This document shows positions 15,778 through 18,787 of a DNA stretch of 18,787 nucleotides, one piece after another; the first letter of the stretch is position 1, and every line of letters begins with the position of its first letter. The stretch lies in NCBI GenBank assembly GCA_024699005.1, contig JAILQN010000109.1:1-18787 (forward strand), given 5' to 3'. The notes beneath the pieces were generated by a model that saw nothing but the letters and a program-made list of their open reading frames with translations, made no database searches and had not been told where the DNA came from. The stretch is from Clostridia bacterium. Its GTDB lineage: Bacteria > Bacillota_A > Clostridia > Oscillospirales > Acutalibacteraceae. Position numbers and translations under genes: made by a program.

Positions 15778-16599
15778 ATGATTTATAAAACAATTCCGGT
15801 CACGGCAGGCGGGGAGACCGCAGATCTGACCCTTTATCTGCCCGACAACACCAATGAAGTCGATCCCGGTCGCAGGCGTCCGACCGTGCTGATCTGCCCC
15901 GGCGGCGGTTACGCTTTCCGCTCCCGCCGCGAGGCGGAGCCCATCGCGCTCAAATTCGTCGCGGAGGACCTGAACGCCGCGATCCTTGAATACAGCGTCG
16001 CGCCCGCCCGTTTTCCGACGGCGCTTTTCCAGGCGGCAAAGGCGATCGCCCTGCTGCGCGAAAACGCGCAGGAGTGGAACGTCGACGTAAACAACATAAG
16101 TATCCTGGGTTTTTCCGCGGGCGGTCATCTGGCGGCAAATTACGGCTGCCTCTGGAACAGCGAGCTCGTGCGGAACGAATTCGGCTTTGAAAACGGCGAA
16201 AACAAACCGAACGGCATGATCCTCTGCTATCCGGTCATTACCTCCGGACGCCTGACCCACGGCGGCAGCATCGAAAACCTTCTGGGCGACGGAGTGAACG
16301 ATCCGGAACTCATGGAGCTCGTATCCTGTGAAAAGCAGGTGAACGCGGACACGCCCCGCGCCTTTATCTGGCACACCTTTGAGGACGGCGCGGTCCCGGT
16401 CCGGAACTCGCTCATGATGGCGTCGGCTCTTGCCGAAAAAGGCATAAATACCGAGCTTCACATCTTCCCCAGGGGCGGTCACGGGCTTTCGCTCTCCAGC
16501 GAGACGGTCTACGGAAACTATAAGCACGACACCGACGAGGTGCAGGTGTGGATTGATATGGCGGTTCGGTGGGTCAAAGCAATCAGCAATGTGCAATGA
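15778..16599 (+). CDS. Alpha/beta hydrolase, acetyl(xylan)-esterase-like
   Basis: A 273-residue hydrolase of the Aes/BD-FAE-like type from ATG 15778, which has GGGAGGT 7 bp upstream. ICPGGGYAFRS forms the oxyanion-hole region. The nucleophile elbow is GFSAGGH (Ser113), and Asp203 (FEDGAVP) and His235 (GGHGLS) complete a convincing catalytic triad. Such enzymes remove acetyl or feruloyl groups from sugars or short xylo-oligosaccharides. No signal peptide is seen, so it should act inside the cell. It is transcribed from its own promoter, divergent from the secreted hydrolase operon. Its last residues (AISNVQ) and TGA stop are encoded within a GCAATNN heptamer array, so the C-terminus may have been reshaped by repeat insertion. 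Confidence 0.88.
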   Translation: MIYKTIPVTAGGETADLTLYLPDNTNEVDPGRRRPTVLICPGGGYAFRSRREAEPIALKFVAEDLNAAILEYSVAPARFPTALFQAAKAIALLRENAQEWNVDVNNISILGFSAGGHLAANYGCLWNSELVRNEFGFENGENKPNGMILCYPVITSGRLTHGGSIENLLGDGVNDPELMELVSCEKQVNADTPRAFIWHTFEDGAVPVRNSLMMASALAEKGINTELHIFPRGGHGLSLSSETVYGNYKHDTDEVQVWIDMAVRWVKAISNVQ

Positions 16600-16613
16600 G
16601 CAATATGTAATTG
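16579..16613 (+). repeat. GCAATNN heptamer array overlapping the esterase stop
   Basis: Five 7-nt units: GCAATCA, GCAATGT, GCAATGA, GCAATAT and GTAATTG. The third contains the TGA stop of the esterase gene (16597-16599). It forms the left, inverted partner of the array at 16744-16778. Confidence 0.8.
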
Positions 16614-16715
16614 CGCTGTCGCGGGTATGATCGTATGATTTTGCACCGCCCCGGAAAAATGCACACTGCGCGGTCGTAAGCTGAGAACTATACGTGTTTA
16701 GGCGTGACTATATGA

Positions 16716-16736
16716 CATTTTCGCTCTGCGAAAATG
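16716..16736. other. Hairpin inside the repeat-bounded intergenic element
   Basis: CATTTTCG and CGAAAATG pair perfectly over 8 bp with the loop CTCTG. It lies in the core between the two inverted heptamer arrays. There is no T-run, so terminator function is doubtful. Confidence 0.5.
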
Positions 16737-16743
16737 AACCATA

Positions 16744-16778
16744 ATTGCACATTGCACATTGCTAATTGCACATTATTG
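16744..16778 (+). repeat. ATTGCAC heptamer array upstream of the oxidoreductase gene
   Basis: Five 7-nt units: ATTGCAC, ATTGCAC, ATTGCTA, ATTGCAC and ATTATTG. They are nearly the reverse complement of the array at 16579-16613, and lie 40 bp before the oxidoreductase start codon. Confidence 0.8.
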
Positions 16779-16818
16779 AAACCGTTCTCTTCAATGAAAA
16801 AAAGAAAGGATAAATACA

Positions 16819-17883
16819 ATGAAAGAAAAACTCAACATAGCCGTAATCGGCTGCGGCAACATCGCAAACAGCGCGCATATCCCGGCGTACATGACGTCGC
16901 CTCATGCAGAGATCAGATACTTCTGCGACATCATCCCCGAGAGGGCGGATGAGCAGGTCAGAAAGAACGGCTGCGGCAAAGCTGTCTATGATTATCACGA
17001 GATACTGAACGATCCGGATCTGGACGCCGTTTCCGTCTGCACTCACAACAACCTGCATTCGGTGATCTCCATCGACTTCATGCGCGCGGGCAAGGACGTG
17101 CTCTGCGAGAAGCCCGCTGCGAGAGTGCTTTCCGAGGCGCTCGAAATGGAAAAAGTCTCGTATGAGACCGACCGCATTCTTTCCATCGGCGTGTGCAACC
17201 GCTACAGCACCGCGGTCAACAAGATAAAGGAGATCATAGAGTCCGGCGAGCTGGGCGATATCTATCACGTTTACGCGTCTTTCCGCGCCTACCGCTCCAT
17301 ACCGGGCATCGGCGGCGCTTTCACCACCTTCGAGGAGTCCGGCGGCGGCGCGCTTATCGACTGGGGCGTGCATTACCTTGACCTTGTCGAGTACGTCTGC
17401 GGCGACCCGAAGCCCCTGACCGTTTCCGGCGAGGCGTTCTCTTATCTCGGCCGCGATATACCGAATTACGTCTTCACCCATATGTGGGCGGAGCAGGATT
17501 ATAATCCGAACGGTACTTACGACGTCGACGATTCCGTCACAGGTCTTATCCGTACGGAGGGTCCCGTCATCTCCTTCAACGGAGCGTGGGCGGAGAACAT
17601 CGACGACGGAGGCACGTTCATTGACTTCATGGGCACAAAAGGCGGCATCCACCACGATTATCTCGGCGGGTTCACCATGTTCACGGTGAAAAACGGTATG
17701 CTGGTAACGTCCAAAACCGATTTCAGATCGGTCAATCTGCACCGTGCGGAAGTGCTGGACTTCGTGGAGAGCGCGAGGGAGCACAGGCGCAACCGCAACG
17801 ACATAGCCAACGCGATAATCACGTCCAGGATCATGCAGGGGGTTTACGATTCCTCCGCGCAGCACAGAGAGGTCACAGTCTGA
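16819..17883 (+). CDS. Gfo/Idh/MocA-family oxidoreductase
   Basis: A 354-residue cytoplasmic NAD(P)-dependent dehydrogenase. The N-terminal Rossmann motif IAVIGCGNIA (Gly11, Gly13) binds the cofactor. VLCEKPAA (Glu97-Lys98-Pro99) is the family's signature active-site motif. The C-terminal half (about 125-350) with GGGALIDWGVHYLDLVEYVCG gives the usual alpha/beta domain; the GVHYLDL His and Asp are the typical catalytic positions. Family members oxidise or epimerise sugars, inositols and sugar acids, so it may process the sugar released by the nearby glycosidases; the exact substrate is unknown. AAAGGA precedes the ATG. No classical promoter was found, and the upstream heptamer element separates it from the esterase gene. 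Confidence 0.93.
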   Translation: MKEKLNIAVIGCGNIANSAHIPAYMTSPHAEIRYFCDIIPERADEQVRKNGCGKAVYDYHEILNDPDLDAVSVCTHNNLHSVISIDFMRAGKDVLCEKPAARVLSEALEMEKVSYETDRILSIGVCNRYSTAVNKIKEIIESGELGDIYHVYASFRAYRSIPGIGGAFTTFEESGGGALIDWGVHYLDLVEYVCGDPKPLTVSGEAFSYLGRDIPNYVFTHMWAEQDYNPNGTYDVDDSVTGLIRTEGPVISFNGAWAENIDDGGTFIDFMGTKGGIHHDYLGGFTMFTVKNGMLVTSKTDFRSVNLHRAEVLDFVESAREHRRNRNDIANAIITSRIMQGVYDSSAQHREVTV

Positions 17884-17950
17884 CCCCGCTGCCGTCAGGT
17901 CTTTAATAACGTGCCGAAAACATTCTGCAAAATAAAAGAGGTGAAGCCCA

Positions 17951-18043
17951 TGTTAGACGCACAGCAATCCGTTTTTTCCAAAATCATAACTGCGATTAAA
18001 GTGTTCTTTGAAAAACTGCTGGCAATGTTCGGGAAAGAATAAC
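17951..18043 (+). CDS. Small amphipathic peptide (30 aa), PSM-like in character
   Basis: ATG 17951 follows AGAGGTGA at 8-bp spacing, an excellent ribosome binding site, and the frame ends at TAA 18041-18043 after 30 codons. After a short polar start (MLDAQQS) the peptide is a strongly amphipathic helix, KIITAIKVFFEKLLAMF, with Lys/Glu on one face and Ile/Phe/Leu on the other. It has no signal peptide. It resembles the C-terminal tail of the secreted hydrolases in this window (KIIKFFRELFEKIKA). In length and character it also resembles staphylococcal phenol-soluble modulins, although homology is not shown. It lies 44 bp before the CotH-like gene in the same direction, probably co-transcribed. 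Possible roles are a membrane-active peptide or a small partner of the secreted proteins; this is inference. Confidence 0.6.
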
Positions 18044-18087
18044 GTCGGCGTTTCCTTAAAACGCTCAATAAGGAGGATGTTGTTTCC

Positions 18088-18787
18088 ATGAAAAGAACCG
18101 TAGCGTTCCTGCTCGCGGCGCTGATGCTGTTTTCCATGATCCCTTTGGCGTCGGCTGAAAACGGCTTGATAGAAACGCTCAAAGTCAACCCCTACGGCGG
18201 GGAGGAAGCGGCGGCGGATACCGTCTCATGGCTGTATCTGTACGGAACGTATTATATGTTCCTGCCGGGGGATGCGGATCTGTCAGCCGCGAAGGTTTAT
18301 TATTCCGCCCCGGCGGCGGTAAAGCTTGACGGGGAAGAGATCGCCTCCGGCGGCAGCGCCGCGGCGTTCACTTCCGGCGCGCATACGCTCAGCTGCAAAG
18401 ACTCGGAATACCCGCTGAGTGTCATGTACGGCTCCTCGGCGCCGGCGGTCTTTATCTCCACGGAAAGCGGCTCGATGGCGGGCGTTTACGCCGATAAAGA
18501 GCATAAAGAGCCCGGAACGATACGCATCACGAACGGCGACGGCACGGATGCCTACAGCGGCAAGCTGGATTATATCAAAGGTCGCGGAAATTCCACCTGG
18601 ACGTGGGCCAAAAAGCCGTTCAATATCAAGCTCAACAAGAAAGCCTGGCTGTTCGGCATGGCAAAAAGCAAAAAGTGGTGCCTGATCGCCTGTTACATCG
18701 ACAACACTCTGCTGCGCAACGACATGGTCAGCGATTTGGCAAACGAAGTCGGGATCAGTCATACTCCGCGCGGGCAGCACGTGCAGC
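18088..18787 (+). CDS. Secreted CotH-kinase-like protein (3' end outside window)
   Basis: Open from ATG 18088 to the right edge (233 codons visible), with AGGAGG (18071-18076) upstream. The signal peptide is MKRTVAFLLAALMLFSMIPLASA, cut before ENG. A beta-rich region of about 130 residues follows, then the start of the CotH domain. YIKGRGNSTWTWAKKPFNIKL, FGMAKSKKWCLIACYIDNTLLRND and ANEVGISHTPRGQHV match the conserved opening of CotH family proteins (spore-coat CotH is an atypical protein kinase). The catalytic DxD-type residues should lie beyond the window. In gut Clostridia such domains also occur on secreted and cell-surface proteins. The preceding small peptide gene may belong to the same transcript. 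Confidence 0.85.
   Translation, partial: MKRTVAFLLAALMLFSMIPLASAENGLIETLKVNPYGGEEAAADTVSWLYLYGTYYMFLPGDADLSAAKVYYSAPAAVKLDGEEIASGGSAAAFTSGAHTLSCKDSEYPLSVMYGSSAPAVFISTESGSMAGVYADKEHKEPGTIRITNGDGTDAYSGKLDYIKGRGNSTWTWAKKPFNIKLNKKAWLFGMAKSKKWCLIACYIDNTLLRNDMVSDLANEVGISHTPRGQHVQ

Noticed and set aside
16762..17865. Long minus-strand ORF of 367 codons
   Set aside because: It is antisense to the well-supported Gfo/Idh/MocA gene, with no domain of its own.
18048..18064. Hairpin GCGTTT/AAACGC between the small peptide and CotH-like genes as a terminator
   Set aside because: The 6-bp stem is weak and there is no T-run, so co-transcription is more likely.

Overview
The window looks like a chromosomal segment of an uncultured gut-type Clostridia/Bacillota bacterium. 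The reasons are strong AGGAGG-type ribosome binding sites, near-consensus sigma-A promoters, a BspA-type leucine-rich-repeat protein, a CotH-kinase-like secreted protein, a LysM/G5/M23 cell-wall hydrolase and several carbohydrate-active enzymes. This placement is inference; no rRNA, tRNA or core marker gene is present. The Fic, lipoprotein and toxin-antitoxin stretches look richer in A+T than the sugar-enzyme genes, as expected of accessory DNA.

Layout. (1) 1-900: a Fic-domain gene (+), possibly cut by the left edge, followed by a hairpin terminator. (2) 918-7711, all on the minus strand. In transcription order these are a GH39-like glycosidase, a polysaccharide deacetylase-like protein, a membrane-anchored LysM-G5-M23 peptidase, a P-loop kinase-like ATPase, an HExxH lipoprotein and a frameshifted hypothetical gene. 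A textbook sigma-A promoter (TTGACA, 17 bp, TATAAT) and a perfect inverted repeat precede the glycosidase. (3) 7859-11165 (+): a RelB/DinJ-RelE/ParE type toxin-antitoxin pair with its own promoter, then a large protein with five membrane helices fused to a secreted right-handed beta-helix. (4) 11327-15590 (-): a secreted hydrolase with a Cys in the nucleophile position, a decayed tandem copy of it, and a secreted LRR protein. (5) 15778-18787 (+): an acetyl-esterase-like hydrolase, a Gfo/Idh/MocA oxidoreductase, a 30-residue amphipathic peptide gene, and a CotH-like secreted protein cut by the right edge.

The glycosidase, deacetylase, esterase, beta-helix protein and oxidoreductase together suggest breakdown of a decorated (acetylated) plant or host glycan and processing of its sugars. 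The substrate cannot be read from sequence.

Two signals are not explained by ordinary annotation. First, degenerate tandem repeats with a strict 7-base period sit at nearly every gene boundary. They often contain the stop codon itself (TAGTCAG at two genes), abut a start codon, or begin just downstream of a promoter. One pair is inverted around a 130-bp core and looks like a small mobile element. Second, secreted proteins here end in a cationic, Phe/Ile-rich amphipathic helix that closely resembles the free 30-residue peptide encoded just before the CotH-like gene.
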